A DNA stretch of 64,000 nt, from the NCBI GenBank assembly GCA_026225945.1, contig JAMJFZ010001133.1, forward strand, positions 1,679,501 through 1,743,500. The letters are read 5' to 3'. The stretch comes from Cricetomys ansorgei. Its lineage: Eukaryota; Chordata; Mammalia; Rodentia; Nesomyidae. The notes below the pieces were generated by a model. The model saw nothing but the letters and a program-made list of their open reading frames with translations, was not told the origin of the DNA and searched no databases. The stretch's first letter is position 1; each line of letters begins with the position of its first letter. The position numbers were made by a program, and so were the translations under genes. Below are positions 21,261-33,506 of the stretch, piece by piece.

Positions 21261-21563
21261 TGTAGGAGAAAACTGGACCTGCCCCTGGACAGAACAAGGC
21301 CTAAGACCTGCGTGGACATATCCAGAGATGGACCTGCCTGAGCATTCCCAGAGACAGAACTACCCGGACACACCCAGGGAGCAGCTGCAGTCTGGCAGCC
21401 AAAGGGACACTGGGCCGGGTGGAGAGTATAATAGGCGTCCCCCCCTGTAATAAACTGAGTCTGCCTTTTGCCACTCACCTGACTCCCGGAGCCTGTGTGT
21501 CTTGGCCGCAATCCAACTCTAACCCCTCACCCTGAAGGGTCCCGTGGATGGGTACAAGGAACA
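21261..21563 (+). mobile_element. Solo LTR with perfect 6-bp target duplication, inside L1
   Basis: Starts TGTAGG and ends AACA, 303 bp. GTAAAG flanks it on both sides (21255-21260 and 21564-21569), which is the class II duplication size. AATAAACTGAG near 21451 serves as the poly(A) signal, and a TATAATAG-like element lies about 25 bp upstream. L1 sequence reads through when the LTR and one GTAAAG are ignored. Confidence 0.88.
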
Positions 21564-21569
21564 GTAAAG

Positions 21570-22035
21570 TACTTTAGAACAACGCTAAGGAGCATCCTCA
21601 AGAAACTGTAAGTAGAATTACCCTGCTGTTTAGCACTTCCACTGCTGTCTGTTCCCAAATTGGAATTGGTATGTCAAGGAGACATCTTTACACCATGTCC
21701 ATTTCAACATTACTGACAACCCATGTGTCCATCAACAGGTAAATGAATAAAGGAAGTAGGGTATGTATAAGCCAAGCGTGCTGTAGTTTTTTTGTTTGTT
21801 TGTTTGTTTTTCATCCCTGCATTAAGGTGGCTGAAATTGGGAGATGGGCATGAGTCCAAGCCATGTCCACACAGGGAGATCATAGCTCAAAGAAATGAAT
21901 GGATAATTAGTAAATTAAAATGTGGTATACGTGGACAATGGAAAATGCCATACAACCTTAGAAAGAGAGACATTCTGTCATTTTTTAAAACTATGGATTT
22001 AACTGGAGGAGATTATGCTAAGGGAAAAGTGATGG
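21570..22035 (+). mobile_element. L1 ORF2 C-terminal remnant
   Basis: Shows decayed late ORF2 blocks: the CCATGTGTCCATCAACAGGT segment near 21720, the ACAATGGAAAATGCCATACA segment near 21935, and the TTATGCTAAGGGAAA segment near 22012. A T-rich insertion lies near 21785-21815. Confidence 0.78.
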
Positions 22036-22360
22036 TTAATAGTGACTTGGCAGGAAGTGTAAACACCTTGAGAAACCTCTCTGGGCATGTGTGTAAAGTA
22101 GTTTCTAAATCAGGCTAATTGATGTAGAGAGACTCACCCTAAGTGTGAGTGACGCCATCCCATGGGCTGGATGGAAGTGAGAAGGCTGGCTGAGTGAGTA
22201 GACACTAATGGATGTCTGTTTGCTAACTGTGGATTCCACGTGACCAGCCACCTCTTGCTCTTGTGTTTGTGCCTTCCCGATGTGATGTTCCCTAGAACAG
22301 TAAGAAACACGCACCTTTCATTCCTTTAAGCTGTTGTCACAGCAAGGAGCCAAGTAACAA
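22030..22360 (+). repeat. Old interspersed repeat (widespread family, unnamed)
   Basis: Carries the AAACCTCTCTGGGCATGTGTG block, GACTCACCCTAAGTGTG, CATCCCATGGGCTGG and a GTGACCAGCCACCTC block, ending in CACAGCAAGGAGCCAAGTAAC. Same family as 16811-17100 and possibly 33085-33400. Confidence 0.6.
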
Positions 22361-22569
22361 ATACAGAGAACAGCGAAAAATAGTTGTGAGAATAATTTCA
22401 AGCTAAAGAGCTTTGGTATGATCCAATATAAATGACTATTCAGAGATGAGTTTTAAGGTCATTACAAGAACAGAAAGTTCAGTTTTCTGTAAAGATGAGT
22501 ATTTTCAGTACAATCAATGTAAAGGATGGGGAGAAACAGAAGTTGAGTGGCCCACAAATTTGCTGTGCT

Positions 22570-22960
22570 GGTTCAATTTTGTTAACTTGACACAAACCTG
22601 GATGTATCTGGAAAAAAAGAAATCTTGCTTCAGTAAGACTGCCCCGTAGGCATGTCTGAGGGCATTTTCTTGATAGATGACTGCTGGGGAGAACCCAGCC
22701 CACTGGAGGCAGTGCCATCCCTTAGGCAGTGGTCCTGGATGGTGTCAGAAAGCACTCTGAGGAAGCCACAGAGAGCAAGCCAGTAAGAACTGTTCCTCAA
22801 TGATCCTTGCTTCAGTTCCTGCCTCCAGGTTCATGCCTTGAATTCCTGCCTGGCTTCATGATGGACCACAAGTTGTAAGCTGAAATAAACCCTTCCCTAC
22901 CCAAGTTGCTTTTGGTCCTTAGTGTTTGTTTCACAGCAATAGAAACCTAAGACAATTGTT
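22570..22960 (+). repeat. Old interspersed repeat (related rodent family, unnamed)
   Basis: Starts TTAACTTGACACAAACC and holds GGGCATTTTCTTGATAGATG, GCCCACTGGAGGCAGTGCC and an AATAAACCCTTCC segment. It ends CACAGCAATAGAAACCTAAGACA. Common in rodent genomes; the library name is not assigned here. Confidence 0.7.
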
Positions 22961-23203
22961 ACACCAATAGTGTATTCTATTCCAAGATTGTGTGCTGGAG
23001 CAACCAAGAAGGTAACAGTGTAACGTTATAGTTAAAATTATGTCACAAAAATATCCAGTGGTCTTTATTACTATTTTGTACATCTCTATCACCTATCTGT
23101 ACATTTACTTGTACAAATATACATACTTTATTTATACATCTCTATTTTTATCATTTTTAAAAAGTGAAGTTTCTTCTTGGTTTCTCTTCAAGAACCAGAC
23201 ATA

Positions 23204-23375
23204 TGGGGCTGGAGCAATGTCTCAGTGGTTAAAAGCAGTGGCTGCTCTGCAGAGACATGATGTTGGTAACTAGCACTCTCATGGAGGCTCACAAACATCT
23301 GTCAAGTCCAGTTCCAGGGGATCTGATGCCAGTTTCTGGGCCCTTCAGGCACTGCATGCACATAATGAAAACACA

Positions 23376-23416
<41 letters not shown>

Positions 23417-23455
23417 ACAGAGAGAAGATGCTCATAAAATACATCTTTTAAAAAT
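23204..23455 (+). mobile_element. B2 SINE
   Basis: tRNA-like head GGGGCTGGAGCAATGTCTCA, GGTTAAAAGCAGTGGC, a central CAGTTCCAGGGGATCTGATG block, GGCACTGCATGCACATAATG, then a CA microsatellite and an A/T-rich tail. Confidence 0.92.
23373..23419. repeat. (CA)n microsatellite in the B2 tail
   Basis: About 47 bp of CA with few interruptions, within the 3' part of the B2. Confidence 0.9.
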
Positions 23456-26380
23456 GCACCAGGCAATAATTTCTGTTTGGAGTTGGAAAACTTATTGCAC
23501 TGCTACTCTGCACTTTTCATGTAAGGATATCATTCCACAAGAAGTCTCTTGCCAACTGCCCATGTCTCTTATCTGATTTTACAGCAGGGCCCTCACTTCC
23601 CTAAAGGCACCTAGGATCTTTTCAACTTAAAATTTAAAAAACCAACAAACACCAAAGAACCAATTTTAAGGCAATTATGTAGTGCTCTTTTTACTCGATC
23701 AGGTCAACTTGACAAACACTCAGAACTGAAACTGAGCCCCAAATCCTGCAGCTCACAAAGACGTAAGTTTGGCCATCACAGACTATTGAGAGAAAAGAAC
23801 AAGATGCAAGAATCCTTTCCCAAGAAAAGTGAATCTGGGAAATGGAAAATCGATTGTGACCATGAAATTCAGATGTGCAGAGTTTCTAATGTGATTTTTA
23901 ATGTTGAATAACTAAACTAAAACTTCTACATGTGTTCCCATCTTTGGATATGAGTTCGGTCTTAGGGAAAATGATCTCATGAGCCTTCCTGCTCTCCCCA
24001 TGCCCTGCAGAAGTTCAGGGCTGTTTCAGGCAGGCAGTGGGACAGAGAGGAGTCAGGCTCTGCAAGGGTAGCCATCCTGGCTCAGGGCAGAGTGCACATT
24101 TTGAGCCCATTTCTACCGACCCATCAGTGCCTTGTGCTGCGGGCTGTGTATGGTTTCTATTCTCCCTTCTGTGCGTTGCTTTCAATGTTTTTGGAATCAG
24201 TGAAGTTCAAACATCTTGAAAGAAAAGTTTGGTTTTTTTTTTCCTCTCAAACCCCCTGTTTTCAATTATTTTTAAATCTGACGCACAAACACTGCTTTTA
24301 AAGATATGTGACTGAAGTGCCAAATAAGGATCTTTTGATTTTTTTGAAACACATGTGGTTGAAATTTGAGACCTGGCTCCTGCCAAGCTGCAGTTTAGGG
24401 AATAGAAAGCTGGCACAAGAACGAGGCTGTTGTTGAGGGGATAATGTTGGAGGGAGCCATCCTGCAGAGGAAAATGTGAATTTTCACAATTTACCTTCAT
24501 ACATGTGGGACAATTCCATCATCTCCAGCTAATTGTGTAGGGTTGAAATTGTGGCACTCCCCTTCTTTATTCAAGGTCTCACCCGGAAGTTTCTCGCACA
24601 GAGAATCCTGTTAAAGATGGCGCTTTTGAGGTCACGATTTTTAATAATGCATTCATGAGATATCATGCCATACTAAGGATTTCATTCGAACAGTTCCACA
24701 TTTCTTATGCTAACCTAAAATGGTGCAATATTGATTTACTAAATGGAGAAGTACTGTAGTTTAATAGGCTCCTGCGGTAGAGTTGGATTCAAGGAACAGC
24801 TGATCTGCTTGTTGCAGGTGCTCATAATGGTGACATCACCGGACAAACCATTGTATTTCTTCACCTAGCACTTTAACCAATTCTACATGTAAAATCAATG
24901 TAAAAACAGTTGCAGTAGATGCCCTATCTGAGCAAACTTTACCAGTATCTCTCATATCAAGTTAGAAGATACGAAAAGTGAAATTAGATTATCTTGCCAA
25001 AGAGTACCAGAGATAATAGCAAAGTATACAGAAAACTAACAAACAGAAAGAATGACAAGAATAAAAAAGGTTCTAATTAAGGATTTCCAGAGAGCCCAAC
25101 CAGGCAGGTAGATAAGGAAGGTAAAACCAGGACTACAAAATGCTTTGTATTTTTAAATTAGTTTTGTAATAAGTGAACATATATCACTTTTCAATAAATG
25201 ATTGCTAAAGTTTATTTCTGGGATGCTTTTAATATAAATTACGAAAATTGAATAGTCACTACCATAAATTTTTCATAAACATAGAACTCAACGTATGGTT
25301 TTATTATCCTCAAAGTATATCTAGAAGGTCCTATGCAGGCTGATGGGGAATAAAGTAATCAACAACTGGCCTAGAAAGATATGCCTGGGGTGCGGTGGTG
25401 GCATGGATGTTCACGTGTTCGTTTTATCAGAAAGCCAGCTTTTCTAGCTGTGTTGTTCAGCATTTTATGAACACCTGTAGCTTTATACATCGTGTGGAGG
25501 GGACTAGCGTCCTTTCTTTTGATATCTGAGAGAATTTGAGTAAAAGGATGCTGAAAGGAAGGGAGAGCATCCCTCATGCCTCAGTCCCTCTTTTGCTGTC
25601 CTTGGATTTGGTGCAAACCTATTGTCTGAGATATTCCTCTACCTACATTATTAAGCTGTGGCCATTACTCACTAAGAGAGACTGTATGCCCTGTCAAGTT
25701 TTGTATTTTGCCTAATTAGATAGCCTGAATAATGTGCATACTGAGAGTGAGCCAGTTCCTTTTCAGATCCTCAACCATTCTTTACCTGAGAACTCTGGTC
25801 TGGGTAGTCTCCAAAGCCATCTGAACAAAGTCAGTCACGACTCAGATGTATTTAAGTTTTTGAATTATGCTTATGTGACAGGTATTGCTCCTGTTTGCTT
25901 ATATGCAATATCTTGCATTATGCCAGGCTGGATATCTTCCAGGTAGGAAATGCAAGCGCATGTGTTATTCTCCTATGGTGACATCTGGCAATGCCTTTGT
26001 TCCTTTGGGAACTGAACAAGGTTGATTTTATCAGTAATTCTGGCATTTATGAGGAAATGTGTGTATGTTTTAAATTTGTACAGCAGAGAATATGAACCCG
26101 AGGAAACCAAACTAAAAAGCCATTTGCATAGTAGTGACAAGAGCGTTGTTGCAGTCTCTCAAAAGTGCTAAAATAAATAGAGCTTTCAGGAGAGAACAGC
26201 AGGGTTACAGTGTCCCTGGTAAAAAATATCTGATTAGCAATGCTGGGAAGTAAGGTGTCTTCTAAACTACAGGCTAAGCTTTAGAATATAGAAATTTAAA
26301 GGCAAAAATAGCAAATTGGACCACAGAAATTAAGGTTATTTCCTAGAAAGAGAGATGAGGAGAAAAATAGAAGAGGGATA

Positions 26381-26384
<4 letters not shown>
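23456..26384. other. Unassigned, mostly single-copy-looking sequence
   Basis: No SINE, L1 or LTR recognised. Open frames (for example 24207-24500 minus and 25734-25946 plus) are short with no domain. 24590-24660 has two CpGs and is otherwise unremarkable. Confidence 0.4.

Positions 26385-26431
<47 letters not shown>
26385..26431. repeat. (GA)n microsatellite
   Basis: About 47 bp of uninterrupted GA on the plus strand. Confidence 0.93.
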
Positions 26432-26434
<3 letters not shown>

Positions 26435-27057
26435 TTGAGAGAGACAGGAAGAAATAGTTCAAAGAGAGTTTGGACACCTAATTCCAGAAAGAAAACCTAG
26501 AAATGCCACACAGAGGCAATAATTGAGATTACAAGAGCTGAGATTGTCCCCAGAGCTAATGACATGAATCTTAATTTAGCATAAATCTTAAGTTTGCAAA
26601 AGAAAATATCAAATGCTAAGTTAACAATATACATCATAATCATAATAGCTCTCTTTAGCAACACAAAATTCTTTAAATTTTTGGAAAATGAATAATTAGA
26701 AACCACATGTAAACTTGAGAAGACTTCTTGCCCATAGAATGTGTGTCAGTATGTCTGGGTTTGTATGGGGATATTACTTAAGATATTTATCATTAATATT
26801 TATAAAATGCAACTTAACCTTTCTTCTTCCTGGATTTTTACTTTTGCTAACTTGGTGGAAGCTTCCAGGCACACAGGATAAACGCCTCCAAAGTACCACT
26901 TATCTTACCTTCCAGATAAGAAGCCAAGAGGGATGTCTGTGCTTACACAACTTGCTCAACATTCTTTGTTCACAGGCTCTGTTCTTATCAACTGGCAATT
27001 GCTTCTCCAATTAATGACAGGCAGATAATTTGTGACAATTAATTAAACTAAGTAGAT

Positions 27058-27340
27058 GAAGAGGCAGAAGAGAAGAAATGAGAGAGGAGGAGGGAGAAGA
27101 GATGGAGGAAGGGAAAGAGGAGGTAGAGAGGGAGGAAGAGAAGAAAGGAGGCTAGAGGGGTGAGGGAGAGGAAGGGGAGGAAGGAAAGGAGGAGAAGGGG
27201 GATGAACAGGAGGGGAAAGAGGAAGAGGGAAAGGAGGGAGAAAAAGGAAGAGAGTGGAGGACAAGGGAGCAAGATGGAGAGGAGAGAGAAGAATGGAAGA
27301 GAAAGGAGAAGATGAGATCAGAGAGGAGAGAAGAGGCAAC
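27058..27340. repeat. Polypurine tract, about 280 bp
   Basis: The plus strand is almost only A and G (GGA, GAGA and AGGAAG motifs) for about 280 bp with rare pyrimidines. Overlapping minus-strand open frames of Ser/Pro/Leu composition are by-products of the composition. Confidence 0.9.
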
Positions 27341-29222
27341 CCTTACAGGAGTCATCCCTTTCCCCTCTCTCCAAGTTTAGATCTTTGATTTCAGTTGATC
27401 TCTCTGGACAGTCCTTGGTGAATTGGTTCTAAAATAGGCACAAGGTTTGATTTCTACTATGGTAACAAAGGGAAAATCTTTAAATCCTCACAAATTATAT
27501 ATTGATGACTTGATTATGAAGCCCTCTTGTTTCAAATTTGGGAATTTCACAAGTAGTTTTTGAATAGGCAAGCAACTACTAACAAAAAATGCAAGTCACA
27601 AATAATGACTCTCATCTTTCTCTTCTTCCTTTCTCCCCTTTCCTAAGAACATCACAATTATTAGGCACCATTCATGGTCAATGCTGACCTAAAGAGAACA
27701 AATGGTCATGGAGGGAAGCCCTTTATAACTAGGTCCTGCTAAGTTTAATCAGAATCTGCCTCGTGCACATGGCCACAGACCCCATAGAGACGATGCAGCT
27801 GTCTGTGCAGACTTATATTACGGTACGCACACACACTGAAGTTCACCAGCCTTGGGACCTTTCTGGTCCTGTGTCTGAGAATAGACACAAGTCAACTTTT
27901 GGGTATTTCTCTTTAAAATTTTGTAGCTAGATGAAACATTAGCTCCCCTATCTATCTATCTATCCATCTATCTATCTACTTACTTATCTTTCTCTCACTC
28001 TACAAATTGGAAGACTTATATGGTACTGTGTATGCATATTTTAGTCTATTCATCAACACATGCAAGCAGAAACTTTAGGCTGTGAGGTTGGCATTTCCTC
28101 TTTATGTGCTTTTTTTAAAAATCATGATAAATACAAAATGGAAGAAACCATTAAGGCATCATCAGCACATGATGGTCAGGATGATGGCCTGACAAATGTG
28201 TAGTGACAACATCATCAGAGAAAGATGGTGTCCTCGGTACAAAGCCTCAGGGGCTCTTCATAGTCTAGAGGAAGGAGATGGAGAAGGAATTCCACAGAGG
28301 CCATAATATTTCCATGAAACCAAGGTTAACATTTTGTAAACATAAAGCCTTTTGAGGAAACAAAATAAAATAAAGTGCAGGCTTTAAAGAAAATGTCAAA
28401 GACTTTCAATTACAGAATAAGCAGACAGTTTTCAGAATAAGGGCAGAAATGGGAGAAATGAAATGGGAGAGATGATTTCAAAGACATGACTTGTAGATAT
28501 TTGTGTCTAAACAGCTTCTGATCTTTAAAACTGTCTTTCATACAAATGTGAGAGATAGCAAAACTATATTGGGGCCCAACAGCTTTTAGAAAATGTGTGC
28601 CATACAGAATAAGAAATAAGAGTTAGGACTAACTAAAGGAAGAAAGGGACCACTGGAGCAAGGAGACTGGGGGAGGGGAAATGATGCGAACAAGGCAGAA
28701 TGGCAAAGATGTCTGAAGATGCCACGAAAAAAGTCATTACTTCATGTCGTCCTAAAAATAAATTAAAAATAAAAGGTAGAACTCATAGTTTGATTTAATT
28801 ATGTACCTGGGCTATCTCCCCACATTAGCAGCCTAGGTTCAGACACAGAAAACAGCATCTTCAACCACAGTCCAGTTAGCTACACTTCCCACTGAGAAAG
28901 TCACAGCTAAGAGCCACAGCAATGGGGAAATGATGTTCCATCACCCAGGCTTGCCTTCAGCACCATCTGCTTACAGAAATGCTCATCCCAGAATTGCGCT
29001 CATTCAGAGATAGCCTGGAGCCTCTCCATTCCCCCCTACCCCCCATCCCAACGCTGCCAAAGTCTTCACCTGGTGTCACAAGATCTTTGCTGAATCAAAG
29101 AAACAGACTTTAATAGTCACGAGAAAGCGGGGATGAGAAGGACAAGACCTAGTGAAAGGCAATTGCTTCTTCAAGTCTTTCTCCAGGGAAGCAAACTGCA
29201 GGTGATAGGTAAGAACTACCCA
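27341..29222. other. Unassigned sequence with a CTAT microsatellite
   Basis: No gene recognised. A (CTAT)n stretch lies at 27948-27990. Confidence 0.4.
27948..27990. repeat. (CTAT)n microsatellite
   Basis: About ten tetranucleotide units with minor interruptions. Confidence 0.85.
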
Positions 29223-29435
29223 GGAGCTGGGGACTTAGCTAAATGTAGCAGTGTTGGTCCAGCATGTATAATGCCCTGGATTCACATAAAATCAAGCACA
29301 GTAGGGTAGCATATGCCAGTAGTCCCAGCATTAGGTGGAAGTACTAGGTGAAGGAGGGGCAGTTAAGGTCATATCTGGCTTCATGGTTTAAAGCCAGCCT
29401 GGGCTAACATGAGAGTCTATCTAAAAACAATAGAG
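29223..29435 (+). mobile_element. ID_B1/B4-type SINE
   Basis: An ID-like tRNA-derived head (GAGCTGGGGACTTAGCT, GTCCAGCATGTATAATGCCC) is followed by a B1-like half (CAGTAGTCCCAGCATTAGG, then AAAGCCAGCCTGGGCTA) and an A-rich end. The fused order is the B4 signature. Confidence 0.82.
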
Positions 29436-29599
29436 CAACTGAAGGTCAAATAGAAACAACATAAAGGGCACTGCATTATCTTTCCACTACCCTTCAAAAA
29501 TCACGTTCCTTGGTTTAAGTCAGGAATTGGAAGAATCATCCAGATGATACACATTTATGGGTTTTTGGAGATGGAGGTGAGGTGAGAATAATGTGCCAT

Positions 29600-29935
29600 C
29601 CAATTAGGACTGGGTTGAATTGTGTCCACACAAACAGACACTAAAGTTCTAACTCCCAGAACCTTAGCTTAGACTATAGGGTCGTTGCCAATATAATTAG
29701 TGAAGATGGAACAGACTGCAGTGGAGAAGGGTGAACCTTCACCTCCCACTGGCTTCTTCCCAAAAAGCTGCTATGAAGGCAGAGCAGCACCATTCAGTCC
29801 CAGGACAGAGACAGAACCCATGATCTCATGAGGCCCCGGATGTCAAAGACTGACAGCAACAAGCCAGGAAAGAATCATGACCCACGTTGTCTGTCCTCCA
29901 GAAGAAACCACCTTTATTCCTGCCTCTCCCTCTGT
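29600..29935 (+). repeat. Old MaLR (MLT1-type) LTR remnant
   Basis: The GGGTTGAATTGTGTCC start, TTCTAACTCCCAGAACCT block and the later GACAGAGACAGAACCC and CCTCCAGAAGAAACCACC blocks follow the order of MLT1-type LTRs. Heavily diverged. Confidence 0.5.
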
Positions 29936-29993
29936 AAATAACACAAAGATATTTTAAAGAGCCATAGAGAGACATAATATCTAGTGTTTACTT

Positions 29994-29995
<2 letters not shown>

Positions 29996-30030
<35 letters not shown>
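29996..30030. repeat. (GT)n microsatellite
   Basis: About 35 bp of uninterrupted GT. Confidence 0.93.
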
Positions 30031-30032
<2 letters not shown>

Positions 30033-30199
30033 ACATATGTGTTTGTAGGTATATAATTTGAAGGAAGCTACATGCCTTGGAGTGACAATGCTCACCCTAG
30101 AAGCCATAGACTATTCAACAAATACTCCAGTCCCAGGGATGAGAAATCACCCTTGAGTTGTTGGTCAGGGGATTCAAAAAGACTTTAAAATAATGTACG

Positions 30200-30590
30200 C
30201 TAATTACCTGTCATTGCCCTTTGTTGTTCCCCAGATCTTGAAGGAGGACCATATGACTGAAGATACCACACACTTCCCATGTAGGGCTCGGATGAAGTTA
30301 GCCTGGAATTGATCTTGAAACCTCCTCCCTGAGGACTAGCTCTCCCAGTATATGAAGGTTCTATGCAAGCTGCCAAGGGAGAAAAGTAATCAACAGTTCT
30401 ACCCGGCTGCAAGGCCCACAGACCACAGCGATGACCAGCATGATCATATATCCACAAGGGTGCAATAGTGTCACTTATCTCATGGGGATAAACAACAGCT
30501 ACCTATTTAAAGTTGACTCAATTCATGCCTGATACCATAAACCTAGCCAACAATCCACGGCTGGTTGTGGGACTCTCTAAGGGATAAAAG
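30200..30590 (+). mobile_element. L1 3' UTR, 5' part (rodent Lx-like)
   Basis: Contains rodent L1 3' UTR phrases: CATATGACTGAAGATACCAC, GTGTCACTTATCTCATGGGG and ACCTAGCCAACAATCCACGG. It is broken at 30591 by an LTR and resumes near 31080. Confidence 0.65.
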
Positions 30591-31080
30591 TGCTCAAAGC
30601 TGGCTTTGAACCCTGCATCATCCAAGGGAATGAGGATGGCAGGTGTTTTCTGCTCCACACCTTAGTCCTGGCCTGAACCAGCTATATCATTAAATTAATA
30701 GTTATTAAATAATGTCTGCATCACTAAAGCAAAGATGCTTTGTCTGCCCTGTAGGATGGAAACAGGAAAGCTAGAATTCCATACCTGTCGAGGCCACTCC
30801 CAGCATCCTTGTCTTAACCAATGGGCATACTCGGGGTCAATGACTCCTCCCCTGCCTGTACCCCTACAAGTGTGCCCTCATACTGCAAAGAGAGACCGCC
30901 CTCTGACGCATGTTCCCCAACTTCCTGTGTGTTCTCATGCCAGCTTACCGAGCACCCCCAAAGACAGGAGAGATGCTGTAAGAACCACTCCTCCACCACC
31001 ACGCCATGTCTGGAGTGGCTCCTAGAACAGTAGGCAGGCGCCATGCTCCAGGCAGAGGAGCCAGGGTAAAAAACACACAA
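30591..31080 (-). mobile_element. LTR inserted in the L1 3' UTR, same family as the one at 12 kb
   Basis: Shares ordered blocks with 11941-12290: CTTTGAACCCTG near its left edge, CTGCCCTGTAGG, GAGGCCACTCCCA and CTTAACCAATGGGCA. L1 3' UTR sequence lies on both sides. Right edge, strand and target duplication are uncertain. Confidence 0.55.
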
Positions 31081-31770
31081 GGTGGGAGGATTTCATCTTA
31101 AACAACAGCTGGTGAGATCGTGAACCCCAGAGGAGAGCCTATTACCACCACTTTCCTAACCCAGTATAATTTTGAATTGACTTTTAAATACTGAATCTTT
31201 ATACCTACAGATAAGTGTAGCTCTCAAGCCTCATCAAATAAGCTTCTTTTTACAACAGATAGAGACCATTAAAGAAATCTACAACTGGCCAAACGACAGA
31301 GAGCTATAGATTGTGCCCGGCCCTGACTGATGCATCTACAATTCCTATACTCAAGGCTCAGGAAATATTGCAGAAGAGGAGGCAGAAAGATTGTAAGAAC
31401 CGGAGGATCAGGACATCGGCTGTGAGATTGGGTCTTCTCTGTGTGACAGAGAAGCTGCCCCCTATAAAATATTGTTTCCCAAACAAGGTCTGTAAGATGA
31501 CAACACCAGTTGACATACCAGCATACCTGGGGAAACTGTTCAAGGCCCCTTCCCTAGGTGAAGAACTGCAAGCAACCGATATGCTGAGGCAGTTGGCAAT
31601 CCCTCTGCTGAAAGAGGGAGAGTCAGTTCTCTCAGGAAATCAGCTCCAGATAGGCTACCCCATCCAGAGTTGTCAGTGCTAAACGCAAATACATACGAGC
31701 AACGCTAAATCAACTGCATCCACACTATCAATAATCAAAGGAGAGCTTCTGAATTTGAGAGGGAATATGG
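31081..31770 (+). mobile_element. L1 3' UTR, 3' part (rodent Lx-like)
   Basis: Typical order of rodent L1 3' UTR phrases: GAACCCCAGAGGAGAGCC, CATCAAATAAGCTTCT, ACAGATAGAGACCATTA, then the GCAGAAGAGGAGGCAGAAAG segment. The TTCCCAAACAAGGTCTG and CTGAAAGAGGGAGAGTCAG blocks follow. A 123-codon frame (31311-31682) is incidental. Confidence 0.85.
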
Positions 31771-33084
31771 AGGCGCTGAAAGGACTTGGGGGCATAGCGG
31801 GAGTAAGGAAGGTGAGGCCAATCCAGTACTCCTGTGTGAAATTCTAAATGATGCTGAATTTAAAACTGTGTCATTCTCAAGGCAGGTACAGCACCCACCA
31901 CAGTTCCTTATTTGAAGGAGGGTATATTCCAAGATTCTCAATGAATTTCTAGTAATGTAGACGGTATCCTTCCACCCGTGTGTGAATACAGGAACTCGGT
32001 GGCCTCACCTGTCCTAATGAGCGTGTGCCCTACCCAGCAGCCCTAGCTTCTCCAGTAGGAAACACTGCCGCGATGCATGGATACTTTCTTTTTTGCTTTG
32101 TCTCCATTTCATGAATGGATCTGTTCTTAGTGTAGGTGTTAAATCCCTCAGTATTTGAACTTTTTTCCCCTTAAGTGAAACTTTCACATTTTTACTTAAA
32201 AGGATCAGGTTGCAGCCCCTCTTTGGTGTGCAGGATTCATCAGCATCCAGCATCATTGTTCTTGCATTCTTGGGCTGCTATTAAATCAAGTCGGGATTGC
32301 TTTGGAGCAAGTACCATAGATGTGCCAAACAAGGGATGCCTCACTTACCAGGCAGAAGGACACAAGACAACACAGGACTTCAACCTCGCAGCTCAAAGAG
32401 GAAGGTGTTTAGAACCTGTGAATTATGTATCTCTGAACCTTTTTACTCAGTATTTTCAGACCACAGGTAACCACAGTTATTGAAATGATAGGGGAACAAA
32501 GCTGCAGAGAGTAAGGAAACTGGTGTTTCATCAACTGGTCTACTTCAGGATCCTTCAGATCCCCCACAGCACTATTTACTGGGATCACCAACTAGGATGA
32601 GCATTAAAGCATTTTTTTACTTGTTCAATGGCCAACTGCTTTAATAAACATAAAATGAGTTTATACTAACCATGAACACAATAGATTAGAGAAAAATCAA
32701 TGTCAGAAAGATTGAAAGTTTTGAAAACGAATCTGGAAAATATGGCGTAAGTAATAAGTATGCTGTAACCAAGAGGAATATCACAGCAGATGCTGTTGCT
32801 ATGAGGACATGGTGAAGCATATACTGCCTTCACGATGGGTCATAGCTAATATAAAGTGTCTTTCTCAAATCATCTACCTTTTTCAGACATCATCAGATGT
32901 TGTAGAAAATCCTTTTGCCAAAATCTTATGCTTTTTAAAAATAACTACATGTTAGTTTCTCAAGATGAACTACTGAGTTATTTATTATTTCTCTATGAAA
33001 TGCAAGGTTATGAGTTTATTTGAAATTAAGCATGCCAACAATATTAATGTCTTTACTATCACTGGTTCAGGTGTGTGAGATGCT
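31771..33084. other. Unassigned sequence
   Basis: No gene or clear repeat recognised; frames are short and without domains. Confidence 0.4.
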
Positions 33085-33400
33085 CTCCAGTGGCCATGCT
33101 GTCCTAGGAAGCACAGCTTAGCTGCAGGAAGTGGATCTGGGAAGTGCAGGTCTCAGGGATTGTAGCTTGGCCTCATTTCCTGGCCTGGTACTGTGTCTAG
33201 ATGAGTGGGAGTGTGGGAAGTACCAGCTATATGCTGCCTCTGCTGTGGTGCCCACTGAGACCACACCTTCCCCACCCTGATGGACTAACTGCTCTCCTAC
33301 CATGCACCTGGACAAACCCATCATGTAAGTTGTTTCTTGTCACATTCCAACCATTAGAAAAGCAACCTATGAAAGACAAGAACATGACTCTGGTTGATTA
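33085..33400 (+). repeat. Possible old interspersed repeat copy
   Basis: The end of this segment (TAAGTTGTTTCTTGTCACAT, then AGAAAAGCAACC) resembles the 3' end of the family at 22030-22360. The rest is too diverged to be sure. Confidence 0.3.
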
Positions 33401-33469
33401 GCTGTCAATGATGTGTGTACAAGCACACTCTGTCCTGACAGTTCCTCCCAACACTTACACCTAAAGAAT

Positions 33470-33472
33470 GTA

Positions 33473-33506
<34 letters not shown>

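Noticed and set aside
25371..25577. Coding exon or SINE near 25.4 kb
   Set aside because: No repeat match, splice-site pair or protein similarity that I could support.
27043..27355. Overlapping Ser/Pro/Leu-rich minus-strand frames
   Set aside because: They are translations of the polypurine tract.
31311..31682. 123-codon plus-strand frame as a gene
   Set aside because: It lies within recognisable L1 3' UTR sequence, which is non-coding.
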